Positions 1-8,919 are shown, counted from the first letter of the stretch. The stretch is DNA of 10,484 bases from an uncultured Bacillota bacterium (GCA_948466105.1 CAOJZR010000012.1:1-10484); one strand, 5' to 3'. The notes: a model not told the origin generated them from the sequence alone. Program-made: numbers and translations.

Positions 1-229
1 CACCTTCATTATCTATATCTTTAAAACGATTTGCCGCTTCATATAGTTCAGCCGCTCTAAACATATTCATTAAACTACTTTTAAAACTATTTCTTCTTGC
101 TTTATCTATTATATTTAACGTAATTGGTACTGCGATTAGTGCAATTACAGCCAGTATTACTATTACCGCTAATAGTTCAATTAGTGTAAAAGCTATACTA
201 GAACTGTATACCCCCTTTGTATTGACCAT
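1..229 (-). CDS. type IV prepilin-like protein, N-terminal part (runs off the left edge)
   Basis: This minus-strand reading frame has no stop before the window edge, so the C-terminal part is missing. From an ATG at 229 it begins MVNTKGVYSSSIA and continues with FTLIELLAVIVILAVIALIA, the classic class III (prepilin) signal followed by the hydrophobic helix that packs pilin or pseudopilin subunits. After the helix come PITLNIIDKARRNSF and a polar, probably helical stretch. Such proteins are cleaved by a PilD/ComC-type prepilin peptidase and assembled at the membrane into type IV, competence or secretion pseudopili. Two things are odd. The residue before F is Ala rather than the usual Gly, and a KG pair lies seven residues earlier. 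The start is also uncertain: 229 has no good SD, an in-frame ATG lies at 247, and a better-looking leader starting at 266 is in another frame. Family confidence is high; start confidence is low. Confidence 0.8.
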   Translation of the reverse strand, partial: MVNTKGVYSSSIAFTLIELLAVIVILAVIALIAVPITLNIIDKARRNSFKSSLMNMFRAAELYEAANRFKDIDNEG

Positions 230-310
230 TAGCAAACATATTATCATTTTTACTCTTTGTTTTCATGCAATCAACAACTACCTATTTTTTCATTACCATT
301 TACTATTTAT

Positions 311-319
311 AGTATATCA
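311..319 (-). promoter_or_regulatory. candidate extended -10 promoter of the prepilin gene
   Basis: On the minus strand 319-311 reads TGATATACT, an extended -10 (TGN plus TATACT, five of six matches to TATAAT). I see no convincing -35. The predicted RNA start is near 304, giving a leader of about 38 nt to the ATG at 266 or 75 nt to the ATG at 229. The 133-nt gap between hemW and the prepilin gene holds this site and otherwise only AT-rich sequence; I found no strong hairpin after hemW. Confidence 0.45.
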
Positions 320-362
320 TATCTTTTAAAAAGAGTCTTTATTTTTTATATTATATTATTAA

Positions 363-1475
363 TTATTTTATTTTTAAATTCATAAAAATCTCTGTCAAAA
401 TAGAATTGGATATATATATATATTTATAATTAATATATATTTTTTTTTCATTTTCCATTAATTTTTTTTCTTTCAAAAGTCTTTTTATAATGTCAAAGTG
501 AATATCAAAACCATATTTTTCATAGAAATCTTTTTTATCTATTCCATCGATTTTTCGTAAACCTAACATAAAAGCATTCTCTAAATTCTTTTTCAAATCT
601 AATTTATCAATTATCCTTCGATACTCTCCCTTATTATAATTACTAATACTTCGAGTATTTTCATATCTTATATCCCCAAGATAACCACTTGCTCCAAGAC
701 CAAAACCATAATAAAAATCATTATTCCAATATGTTAAATTATGTTTAGATGCATAACCTTTTTTCGCAAAATTGCTTATCTCATAATGTTCATAACCATA
801 CCTTTTTAATTTTTTCCTAATAACTTTATACATTTTATAGTCTAATTCTTCATCTATATATGGTACTTTTTTAATAGCTAAAACAGTGTTTTTTTCTATT
901 ATTAAAGAATACGTAGAAATATGTGGAATACCAAGTTTTAAAAAACACTTTAAATCTTTTTTTAAACTCTTCATTGTTTGATTAAAAAGAGCATAAATTA
1001 CATCAATATTAATATTGGCAAAATATTTTTTTGCTAATAATATTTTTTCTTCAATAACCAAGTTATGATTACGATTTAAAAAAACTAAGTTATGATGATT
1101 AAAACTTTGCACTCCAATACTAAGCCTATTTACACCATTTTTTTTAAGATGGACAAGCAAGTCTTCAGTTATATCTTCTATATTGCATTCAAACGTAAAC
1201 TCACACTCATTATCTTTTTTTATTATTTTTAAAATAGAAAACAATCTTAAAAGCTGATAATCCTTTAGACAACTAGGTGTTCCACCACCAATATAGATTG
1301 TTTTAATTGTTTCACCTTTATAATTTTTTTTTATTTCTTTTTCTAATGATAACAAATACTCATCAACTATTTTATTATTAAGCAACATTTTACAAAAATC
1401 ACAATAAGAACATATATTAGAGCAAAAAGGAATATGAATATAAATAGATTTTACATTAACTGCATTTATTTTCAT
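363..1475 (-). CDS. hemW: HemW-like radical SAM heme chaperone
   Basis: The 370-residue protein (HemW is usually about 370-390) carries the radical SAM cluster motif CX3CX2C at C18, C22 and C25 in IHIPFCSNICSYCDFCK. The SAM-contacting GGGTPS is at 63-68, RLSIGVQSFN near 117-126, and the C-terminal HemN-type region contains HYEISNFA and YWNNDFYYGFGLGASGY. Pattern and length fit HemW (formerly called HemN-like or YggW), a cytosolic heme-binding chaperone that delivers heme to respiratory enzymes. They fit less well with true oxygen-independent coproporphyrinogen oxidase, whose motif is CX3CX2CXC. A further cysteine, C28, lies three residues after C25. The ATG at 1475 has a purine-rich SD (AAGGAA) about 8 nt upstream. 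The gene follows lepA by 131 nt, the order found in many Firmicutes, and co-transcription is likely because I see no terminator between them. It is visibly more AT-rich than its neighbours and has an (AT)7 run near its 3' end. Confidence 0.92.
   Translation of the reverse strand: MKINAVNVKSIYIHIPFCSNICSYCDFCKMLLNNKIVDEYLLSLEKEIKKNYKGETIKTIYIGGGTPSCLKDYQLLRLFSILKIIKKDNECEFTFECNIEDITEDLLVHLKKNGVNRLSIGVQSFNHHNLVFLNRNHNLVIEEKILLAKKYFANINIDVIYALFNQTMKSLKKDLKCFLKLGIPHISTYSLIIEKNTVLAIKKVPYIDEELDYKMYKVIRKKLKRYGYEHYEISNFAKKGYASKHNLTYWNNDFYYGFGLGASGYLGDIRYENTRSISNYNKGEYRRIIDKLDLKKNLENAFMLGLRKIDGIDKKDFYEKYGFDIHFDIIKRLLKEKKLMENEKKIYINYKYIYISNSILTEIFMNLKIK
410..423. repeat. (AT)7 dinucleotide run inside the hemW 3' end
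   Basis: A perfect 14-nt AT repeat lies in coding sequence. On the minus strand it encodes most of the YKYIYIS segment, just upstream of the conserved SN-I-L-T-E tail of HemW. Gain or loss of one unit would shift the frame over roughly the last 15-20 codons. It may simply reflect the high AT content here. Confidence 0.7.
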
Positions 1476-1606
1476 ATATTTTTTCCTTTTTCCTAATTTT
1501 ATAATGTTTTCGATTAAATAATAAATAGTTTTTTTCTTTATAATTTGAATTTTGAGTATTACTGAAATAATTAATTACATTAATAGCACTTTTTAACATA
1601 ATTTAC

Positions 1607-3400
1607 CTATTCATCAACACTCAAAACACTTAAAAAGGCTTCTTGTGGAATCTCAACATTTCCAACCATTTTCATTCTTTTTTTACCTTCTTTTTGTTTT
1701 TCAAGTAATTTTCTTTTTCTAGATACATCGCCACCATAACATTTGGCAAGTACATCTTTACGCATTGCTTTAACAGTTTCACGTGCAATAGCCTTATTAC
1801 CTAAACAAGCTTGAATTGGCACTTCAAATAATTGACGCGGAATTAGTTTTTTTAAATTTTCCACAATATTACGTCCTCTTTTATAAGCAAAATCCTTGTG
1901 GACAATAATACTTAAAGCATCAACAATCTGACCATTTAATAAAATATCCATTTTAACTAAATTACTGCTTTTATAACCAATAATTTCATAATCAAACGAA
2001 GCATAACCCTTAGTAGCACTTTTTAATTTATCAAAAAAATCATAAACAATCTCAGCAAGTGGTATTTCATAATGTATGTTAACTCTTCTTTCATCTAGAT
2101 ACTCCATACTAATATAATTACCCCTTTTGTTTTGGCATAATTCCATAATAGGCCCAATATAGTCACTTGGAACAAAAATAGATGTTCTAATATAAGGTTC
2201 TTTAATATCTTTTATTCTTTGAACACTAGGCATTTTTGCTGGACTATCAATGCTAATTACACTTCCATCTGTAAGATTAATTTCATATATAACTGATGGA
2301 CTTGTTGCAATCAAATCAATATTAAATTCTCGTTCAATTCTTTCAATCGTAATTTCCATATGAAGTAATCCCAAAAAGCCACATCTAAAGCCAAAACCTA
2401 ACGCAGTTGATGTTTCAGGAGTAAAATCTAAAGAAGCATCATTTAATTTTAGCTTTTCTAATGCTTCTCTTAAATCAGGATATTTTGATGATTCTATTGG
2501 ATAAAGACCACAAAAAACCATTGGTTTCATTGCTTTATATCCAGGAAGTGCTAAAGCAGGGCTTTTTTCATTTACAATTGTATCACCAACTTTAAGATCA
2601 TTTATACTTTTAATACTACCACATAAAAAACCTACTTCTCCAGTTAAAAGTTCCTGTTTTTTTACTTCTTTAGGTGTATGAACACCCAACTCAATTACAT
2701 CATACAAAGCCCCTGTTGCAAGCATTTTAATTTTATCCCCAACTCTTATCTTACCATTAACAACCCTTATCAAAGCAACAACACCTTTATATGGATCATA
2801 ATAACTATCAAAGATTAATGCCTGTAAATCATTATTAACCTCACCCCTAGGAGCTGGAATTCTATCAACAATAGCTTCTACTAACTCTTTAACACCAATA
2901 CCATTTTTAGCGCTCGTAAGAAGTATTTCATCTTCATTAAAGCCTAAAGTATTCATAAGCTCTTTTTTAACTTTTTCAACATCAGCATTAGGTAAATCAA
3001 TTTTATTAATAACTGGGATTATTATTAAATTATTATCTAAAGCCAAATATAAATTAGCTAAAGTTTGGGCTTCAATTCCTTGTGCAGCATCAACAACTAG
3101 AATTGCACCTTCACAAGCTGCTAAACTTCTTGATACTTCATAATTAAAATCAACATGACCTGGAGTATCTATTAAATGTAATAAATAGTCTTCATTTTTA
3201 TAATGATATTTCAATTGAACTGTATTAAGTTTTATAGTAATACCACGTTCTCTTTCAATATCCATATTATCTAAAAGTTGAGCTTTTTTTTCTCTTTCAG
3301 TAACAGCCTCTGTAACTTCTAAAATCCGATCAGCTAATGTACTTTTTCCATGATCTATATGAGCAATTATTGAGAAGTTACGAATATTTTGTTGTTTCAT
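1607..3400 (-). CDS. lepA: elongation factor 4 (LepA), translational GTPase
   Basis: The 597-residue protein matches the usual LepA length (E. coli LepA is 599). G motifs are intact: G1 AHIDHGKST at 13-21, RGIT at 52-55, G3 DTPGH at 78-82 with the catalytic His82, G4 NKID at 132-135 and G5 SAK at 163-165. The family-typical C-terminus [12 protein letters not shown] is present and there is no EF-G domain IV. LepA is a cytosolic, ribosome-binding GTPase linked to back-translocation, ribosome biogenesis and translation under ionic stress; its exact cellular role is still debated. The ATG at 3400 is set by AGGTGA 5 nt upstream and by the conserved start near [16 protein letters not shown]. It has its own candidate promoter and is followed by hemW. 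Nothing is abnormal in the protein. Confidence 0.98.
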   Translation of the reverse strand: MKQQNIRNFSIIAHIDHGKSTLADRILEVTEAVTEREKKAQLLDNMDIERERGITIKLNTVQLKYHYKNEDYLLHLIDTPGHVDFNYEVSRSLAACEGAILVVDAAQGIEAQTLANLYLALDNNLIIIPVINKIDLPNADVEKVKKELMNTLGFNEDEILLTSAKNGIGVKELVEAIVDRIPAPRGEVNNDLQALIFDSYYDPYKGVVALIRVVNGKIRVGDKIKMLATGALYDVIELGVHTPKEVKKQELLTGEVGFLCGSIKSINDLKVGDTIVNEKSPALALPGYKAMKPMVFCGLYPIESSKYPDLREALEKLKLNDASLDFTPETSTALGFGFRCGFLGLLHMEITIERIEREFNIDLIATSPSVIYEINLTDGSVISIDSPAKMPSVQRIKDIKEPYIRTSIFVPSDYIGPIMELCQNKRGNYISMEYLDERRVNIHYEIPLAEIVYDFFDKLKSATKGYASFDYEIIGYKSSNLVKMDILLNGQIVDALSIIVHKDFAYKRGRNIVENLKKLIPRQLFEVPIQACLGNKAIARETVKAMRKDVLAKCYGGDVSRKRKLLEKQKEGKKRMKMVGNVEIPQEAFLSVLSVDE

Positions 3401-3404
3401 TTAT

Positions 3405-3427
3405 CTCACCTACCAATTATTATATCA
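3405..3427 (-). promoter_or_regulatory. lepA promoter (extended -10) fused to its ribosome binding site
   Basis: Minus strand 3427-3419 reads TGATATAAT, a perfect extended -10. Seven nt later comes AGGTGAG (3411-3405), and the ATG is 5 nt beyond AGGTGA. No clear -35 is present at the usual spacing. The predicted RNA start, about 3412, lies directly before the SD, so the leader would be only some 12 nt. Confidence 0.55.
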
Positions 3428-3465
3428 TGTATATTTAATAATAATATACTAAAAAATTTTGAAAA

Positions 3466-3495
3466 TAAATTTAAAAGTCACTTCTGTGACTCTTT
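3466..3495 (-). terminator. rho-independent terminator overlapping the end of gtrA
   Basis: Minus strand: AGTCAC (3491-3486), loop AGAA, GTGACT (3481-3476), then TTTAAATTTA as a T-rich tail. The gtrA stop TGA (3480-3478) is inside the 3' arm of the stem. The stem is only 6 bp and the T tract is broken, so strength is uncertain. It separates the glycosyltransferase cassette from lepA. Confidence 0.6.
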
Positions 3496-3888
3496 AAAAA
3501 CAAATATCTTGCTAAATACATAATTAAGTATAATTATTAAAATTTGAACCAAAACTTTAGAAATCATATCATCTACTTTAAGCAAACTAACAAACATATA
3601 CATAAGTGAAACATCAATTAAAAAAGATAATATTCTATACTTAAAAAAATCAATCATTTCTTTCAATACAGCCTTTTTTTCAATCACTGTACTTTTAAAA
3701 ACATACTTCTTATTAGTAATATAAGCAAATAATACAGATAGAATCCAAGATATAATATTACTGACCATATAATGGATATGAAAAACTTTAGCAAATAGAG
3801 CATAACTTAAAACACTAATTAATGTAGTAAGTACACCTACAATCAAATAATTAATAATTTCTTCATATTTTCTATATATCTTTAACAT
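3478..3888 (-). CDS. GtrA-family four-helix membrane protein
   Basis: A 136-residue, strongly hydrophobic protein with four predicted membrane helices at about 11-33, 40-60, 84-103 and 109-131. The GtrA/DPMS-type signature is visible: YLIVG with following Thr and Ser in helix 1, SNIISWILSVLFAYITNKKYVF at the helix 2 exit, and NYVFSKIFVF at the end. Members are thought to help flip or present polyprenyl-phosphate-linked sugars across the membrane for glycosylation of surface polymers such as teichoic acids or O-antigen. The ATG at 3888 has GAGGAA a few nt upstream, inside the preceding glycosyltransferase gene, which it overlaps by 17 nt in another frame. The two are therefore very likely co-transcribed and translationally coupled. 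The sugar and acceptor cannot be told from sequence. The last codons form part of a terminator hairpin. Confidence 0.88.
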   Translation of the reverse strand: MLKIYRKYEEIINYLIVGVLTTLISVLSYALFAKVFHIHYMVSNIISWILSVLFAYITNKKYVFKSTVIEKKAVLKEMIDFFKYRILSFLIDVSLMYMFVSLLKVDDMISKVLVQILIIILNYVFSKIFVFKESQK

Positions 3889-4819
3889 CGGTTTCCTCAG
3901 TTTCTTTTATAATATAAACTGGTCTTTTTTTGGTTTCCAAGTAAGTGCGTGATAAATAGCTGCCTATAATTCCTAAGCAAAATAGCTGAATACCACTAAC
4001 CATAAAAATAATACACACAAGACTTGGCCAGCCGCTTGTTGGATCACCAAAAACAAGAGTTTTAACAATAATAAAAGCAATTAAAACAAAAGCAATTAAG
4101 CAAAATAGTACTCCCATAAATGAAGCTATAACCAAAGGTGCAGTTGAAAAAGCAATAATACTTTCAATTGAATACATAAATAATTTCCAAAAAGACCATT
4201 TAGTCGTTCCAGCTACTCTTTCTACGTTTTTATATTCTAACCATTTAGTATTATAACCAACCCAACTAAATATTCCCTTAGAAAAACGATTGTACTCTTT
4301 TAATTCTAAAATCGAATTAACCATTCTACGTCTCATAAGGCGAAAATCCCTAGCACCATCAACTATCTCTGTATTAGAAATTTTATTAATCAATTTATAA
4401 TAACAACGTGCAAAAAAACTTCTAATTAAAGGTTCACCTTTGCGATTAACCCTTCTTGTTGCTACACAGTCATAATCTTCTTGTTTCAAAATATTATACA
4501 TCTCTACTAGCATGCTAGGTGGATCTTGTAAATCAGCATCCATAATTGCAACAAAATCTCCTGTTGAAGCCTCAAGACCAGCAAGTAAACCAGCTTCTTT
4601 TCCAAAATTTCTAGAAAAAGAAACATATCTTACACGTTTATCTTTATTATGTAAAGCACGTGCAATATTAAGTGTATTATCCGAAGAACCATCATTGACT
4701 AAAATAAACTCAAAAGTTACTTTTTTAAGTTCTTTAGCTACTTTAGTAATTTCATCATAAAAAATTGGTAAAGCCTCTTCCTCATTATAACAAGGAACAA
4801 CTATTGATATTTTTTCCAT
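3872..4819 (-). CDS. GT2 polyprenyl-phosphate glycosyltransferase (GtrB/CsbB/DPM1-like)
   Basis: The 315-residue protein has a GT-A fold catalytic domain: SIVVPCYNEEE at 5-15, VNDGSSDNT at 41-49, SRNFGKEAGLLAGL at 69-82 and the metal/nucleotide-binding DAD at 94-96 followed by LQDPP. After the family's RVAGTTKWSFWKL segment come two membrane helices, about 230-253 and 266-286, and a short basic tail. This architecture is typical of enzymes that move a sugar from a nucleotide donor to undecaprenyl phosphate on the cytoplasmic face. The 17-nt overlap with the GtrA gene supports that role, as the pair resembles csbB- or gtrAB-type systems. The third partner expected in such systems, a GT-C enzyme such as YfhO or a serotype-specific GtrC, is not in this window. 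ATG 4819 follows AGGAGG (4829-4824) by 4 nt. Donor sugar unknown. Confidence 0.93.
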   Translation of the reverse strand: MEKISIVVPCYNEEEALPIFYDEITKVAKELKKVTFEFILVNDGSSDNTLNIARALHNKDKRVRYVSFSRNFGKEAGLLAGLEASTGDFVAIMDADLQDPPSMLVEMYNILKQEDYDCVATRRVNRKGEPLIRSFFARCYYKLINKISNTEIVDGARDFRLMRRRMVNSILELKEYNRFSKGIFSWVGYNTKWLEYKNVERVAGTTKWSFWKLFMYSIESIIAFSTAPLVIASFMGVLFCLIAFVLIAFIIVKTLVFGDPTSGWPSLVCIIFMVSGIQLFCLGIIGSYLSRTYLETKKRPVYIIKETEETDVKDI

Positions 4820-4823
4820 ACAA

Positions 4824-4848
4824 CCTCCTATAAACTAAATCTATTATA
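4824..4848 (-). promoter_or_regulatory. promoter -10 and SD of the glycosyltransferase cassette
   Basis: Minus strand TATAAT at 4848-4843 (preceded by TAG, so without the extended TGN) and a full AGGAGG at 4829-4824. The -35 region around 4866-4871 matches poorly. It lies in the 161-nt divergent gap shared with the xre-type gene, so that regulator could act here; this is inference only. Confidence 0.5.
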
Positions 4849-4950
4849 CTATATTTTTATTCCTTTGAACATCTTTTTCAACAGCAAATCTGTCTAGGTT
4901 CACTAATATTGTCTTTATATAAGAAATTTTATGCAATTTTAGTCTTGTTT

Positions 4951-4970
4951 TGAGATAATTTATAAAAGGA
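4951..4970 (+). promoter_or_regulatory. candidate promoter and SD of the Xre-type regulator gene
   Basis: Plus strand 4951-4959 reads TGAGATAAT, an extended -10 with one mismatch in the hexamer. It is followed after 6 nt by AAGGA (4966-4970), which stands 10 nt before the ATG at 4981. No good -35 is seen at 17-nt spacing. The rest of the divergent gap contains only weak dyads, such as ACAG-N5-CTGT at 4881-4893. Confidence 0.4.
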
Positions 4971-4980
4971 TAGTGTTGTT

Positions 4981-5217
4981 ATGGTAGGAAAAATGTTAAA
5001 ATTTATGCGTAAATCAAAGAACTATAATCAAGAAGAATTAGGTAAAAGAATAAATTATGCACGCAATACAATATCACAATATGAAAACGGCGTTCTACAA
5101 CCTAGTTTTGATACTATTGAAAAAATAGCTAAAGAATGTGGTTATATTATTTACTTTGAAGATAAATCAACCAATCAGCGATTCGAAACTAAAGATTTTG
5201 ATAGAAAAGATATATAA
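4981..5217 (+). CDS. small Xre-family helix-turn-helix regulator
   Basis: A 78-residue, single-domain HTH_3/Cro-C1-type protein and the only plus-strand gene in the window. Residues 3-13 (GKMLKFMRKSK) form helix 1, NQEELGKRI at 16-24 the second helix, ARNTISQYENG at 27-37 the recognition helix, and PSFDTIEKIAKECG at 41-54 the closing helices. A charged tail (YFEDKSTNQRFETKDFDRKDI) has no recognised domain. The start at 4981 gives the usual family beginning (M-V-G-K-x-L-K-x-x-R); an ATG at 4993 would cut helix 1. It diverges from the glycosyltransferase cassette and converges on the acidic membrane protein gene. No toxin, protease or phage gene is next to it, so it reads as a chromosomal regulator, perhaps of itself or the divergent cassette. 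The target is unknown. Confidence 0.9.
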   Translation: MVGKMLKFMRKSKNYNQEELGKRINYARNTISQYENGVLQPSFDTIEKIAKECGYIIYFEDKSTNQRFETKDFDRKDI

Positions 5218-5222
5218 TTATT

Positions 5223-5255
5223 AAAAGAGTTAAACAAAAGTTTAACTCTTTTTTT
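5223..5255. terminator. bidirectional rho-independent terminator between convergent genes
   Basis: A perfect 13-bp stem, AAAAGAGTTAAAC (5223-5235) and GTTTAACTCTTTT (5240-5252), with loop AAAA. On the plus strand it ends in a seven-T run (5249-5255), so it should terminate the xre-type gene well. On the minus strand the tail is TTTTAATAATTA, a weaker T tract, serving the acidic protein gene whose TAA stop (5256-5254) touches the stem. Confidence 0.88.
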
Positions 5256-5793
5256 AACTTAAAACTGAAGCAAATTTAGGTATTAAAAATACTGCAACCA
5301 ATAGAATAATAAATATAATAGTTATAAATATAATAGTATTCTTAGAATTTTTCTCATCTTTTTCTTCAATTGGCGCTACTACTGGTTTATCACTCTCAAA
5401 AGGAGTATAAGTATTAGCATGCAAAGCGGCATCATTAAACATAACATTCTCTTTTTTTTCAACCATAGGAATATTTTCAACACTATCATTTACAACTTCA
5501 TTTACAACAGTATTTTGCTCATAATTATTATTAGCATTGCCAACAAATTCACTTATTTCTTCTTTAGGAGCAATTTCATCATCATCTAGCAATTCTACTT
5601 CATCAGTATCAACATCAAATATTTCAATAGCATTTTGTTTCAATGTTTCTTCATCTGATAATTCAATATCTATTTTATCATCAATTATTTCATCTTGTCC
5701 TGGAATACTACTAAAAATATCACTAGGTACTACTTTATTATCCATAGTCGTACTATCGTCAAGTATTTCAACCTCTTTTTCATTATCAGGCAT
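5254..5793 (-). CDS. acidic protein of unknown function with one C-terminal membrane anchor
   Basis: I do not recognise this 179-residue protein. Residues 1-150 are rich in Asp, Glu and Asn, low in aromatics and probably disordered. There is no N-terminal signal peptide. One hydrophobic segment at about 152-171 (TIIFITIIFIILLVAVFLIP), preceded by lysines, leaves only a short tail, so the likely topology is a cytoplasmic acidic domain held by a C-terminal anchor. The acidic part has similar short motifs: VEILDD (8-13), IDIELSDEE (41-49), IEIFDVD (56-62) and VELLDD (66-71). ATG 5793 is well supported by AGGAGG 7 nt upstream. It lies 60 nt after ligA but has its own good promoter. The reading frame is supported by SD, promoter, terminator and a sensible anchor. 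A plus-strand serine-rich frame across it is only its shadow. Confidence 0.85.
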   Translation of the reverse strand: MPDNEKEVEILDDSTTMDNKVVPSDIFSSIPGQDEIIDDKIDIELSDEETLKQNAIEIFDVDTDEVELLDDDEIAPKEEISEFVGNANNNYEQNTVVNEVVNDSVENIPMVEKKENVMFNDAALHANTYTPFESDKPVVAPIEEKDEKNSKNTIIFITIIFIILLVAVFLIPKFASVLS

Positions 5794-5800
5794 AAATTAT

Positions 5801-5849
5801 CCTCCTATTCTTTAATGATTATTATATCATATATATTTTAACTTGTCAT
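5801..5849 (-). promoter_or_regulatory. sigma-A-type promoter and SD of the acidic membrane protein gene
   Basis: This is the best promoter in the window. Minus strand -35 ATGACA (5849-5844, five of six matches to TTGACA), a 17-nt spacer, and an extended -10 TGATATAAT (5829-5821). AGGAGG is at 5806-5801 with 7 nt to the ATG. The predicted RNA start is near 5814. The -35 begins only 4 nt after the ligA stop codon, and I see no terminator between them, so read-through from ligA is also likely. Confidence 0.8.
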
Positions 5850-5853
5850 TATT

Positions 5854-7884
<2,031 letters not shown>

Positions 7885-7890
7885 TCAGAT

Positions 7891-7916
7891 AAAGAAAAAC
7901 AGGAAATTTATTTCCT
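7891..7916 (-). terminator. terminator of the tsaE-tsaB-rimI-tsaD operon
   Basis: Minus strand AGGAAA (7916-7911), loop TAAA, TTTCCT (7906-7901), then GTTTTTCTTT. The TAG stop of tsaD (7917-7915) shares two bases with the stem. The stem is short and AT-rich but the T tract is good. Confidence 0.65.
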
Positions 7917-8919
7917 ATTTTAATTCATCAACAGCTTTTGCATTTAAAGTTAAATCAGCTCTTCTTCCTAATTTATAAGCATAATAAGCACTAGCCGCAA
8001 TCATTGTGGCATTATCTGTGCAATATTTTAAATCAGGAATAACTAAATTAATATTATTTTCTTGACACATTTTTTCCAAACTACTTCTAAGATATTTATT
8101 GGCAGCTACACCACCTGCAACAATTAAATTATTTACATTATATTGTCGTAAGGCTTTTAAAGTCTTTTTAGTTAATATTGAGACAACCCTATTTTGAAAA
8201 GAAAGTGCTAAATCATTGACTCTTATTTCATTACCACGTTGTTTTTCATTATGAACGAGATTAATAACAGCGCTTTTAATACCACTAAAACTAAAGTTGT
8301 AAGTATCATCATTTAAAGGCAAAGGCAATTGATAGCTATCATTTCCTAATCCAGCAATTTTATCTATCTCTGGTCCACCAGGATATGGCAGGCCTAGTAC
8401 ACGTGCGACTTTATCGTAAGCCTCACCGACTGCATCATCCAAAGTTCCACCAATTTTTTCAAAAGAATAGTCTTCTTTCATATATACAAGCTCAGTATGG
8501 CCGCCACTTACTACTAAAGCAATAAGAGGAAACTGCATTTTTTTTACTAAATTGTTCGCATATATATGACCAGCAATATGATGAACTGGTATAAGTGGCT
8601 TATTATAAACATAAGATAAAGTCTTAGCTGCTTCTAAACCAACTAATAAGGAACCAATTAAACCTGGCCCATATGTTACAGCAAAAGCTGTAATATCATC
8701 CATTGTTAATTTACTCTTAATCAATAATTCATCTAAAACCAAAGTAATATTCTCAATATGCATACGACTTGCAATTTCAGGTACTACTCCACCATAATTA
8801 GCATGTGTATCCATTTGTGACAAAACAACTGTTCCTATTTCTTCACAACCATTTTTTACTATTGAAGCACTTGTTTCATCACAACTTGATTCTATAGCTA
8901 AAATATATACATCTTTCAT
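7915..8919 (-). CDS. tsaD: tRNA t6A37 threonylcarbamoyltransferase subunit TsaD
   Basis: The 334-residue protein matches the Kae1/TsaD/YgjD family along its length. It starts with LAIESSCDETSASIV (7-21), has VPEIASR at 46-52, GPGLIGSLLVGL at 84-95, metal-binding His114 and His118 in HHIAGH, and Asp302 in CTDNATMIA near the end. All expected active-site ligands are visible. TsaD transfers the threonylcarbamoyl group from threonylcarbamoyl-AMP to A37 of ANN-decoding tRNAs in the cytosol, with TsaB and TsaE. The ATG at 8919 overlaps the rimI stop as ATGA, with AGGTGA 4 nt upstream. It is the last gene of the operon. Old annotations call this family O-sialoglycoprotein endopeptidase; that name is not supported by its known chemistry. 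Confidence 0.98.
   Translation of the reverse strand: MKDVYILAIESSCDETSASIVKNGCEEIGTVVLSQMDTHANYGGVVPEIASRMHIENITLVLDELLIKSKLTMDDITAFAVTYGPGLIGSLLVGLEAAKTLSYVYNKPLIPVHHIAGHIYANNLVKKMQFPLIALVVSGGHTELVYMKEDYSFEKIGGTLDDAVGEAYDKVARVLGLPYPGGPEIDKIAGLGNDSYQLPLPLNDDTYNFSFSGIKSAVINLVHNEKQRGNEIRVNDLALSFQNRVVSILTKKTLKALRQYNVNNLIVAGGVAANKYLRSSLEKMCQENNINLVIPDLKYCTDNATMIAASAYYAYKLGRRADLTLNAKAVDELK

Noticed and set aside
230..362. Terminator after hemW
   Set aside because: The only hairpin seen is a 4-bp AAAG/CTTT stem, too weak to call; the gap is otherwise AT-rich promoter DNA.
1476..1606. Separate promoter or terminator between lepA and hemW
   Set aside because: Only TATAAA-like strings without -35 or TGN, and the short palindrome ATTAAT-GTA-ATTAAT without a T tract, are present. 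Nothing rises above background.
4512..4760. 82-codon plus-strand open frame
   Set aside because: It is antisense to the glycosyltransferase catalytic core (DAD and NDGSSDNT region), has no SD or family signature, and is a shadow of that gene.
4866..4902. Weak dyads (TGAAC/GTTCA at 27-nt spacing and ACAG-N5-CTGT) as operators for the Xre protein
   Set aside because: Arms of only 4-5 bp are expected by chance in 161 nt of AT-rich DNA, and there is no second copy to support an operator.
4981..5217. Xre-type gene as part of a toxin-antitoxin, phage or defence module
   Set aside because: Neighbours on both sides are not toxins, proteases, integrases or nucleases, and no repeats or attachment-like sites flank it.
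5537..5815. 92-codon serine- and isoleucine-rich plus-strand open frame
   Set aside because: It is antisense to the acidic gene; the Ser/Ile runs are the complement of Asp/Glu/Asn codons. The minus frame has the promoter, SD, anchor and terminator.
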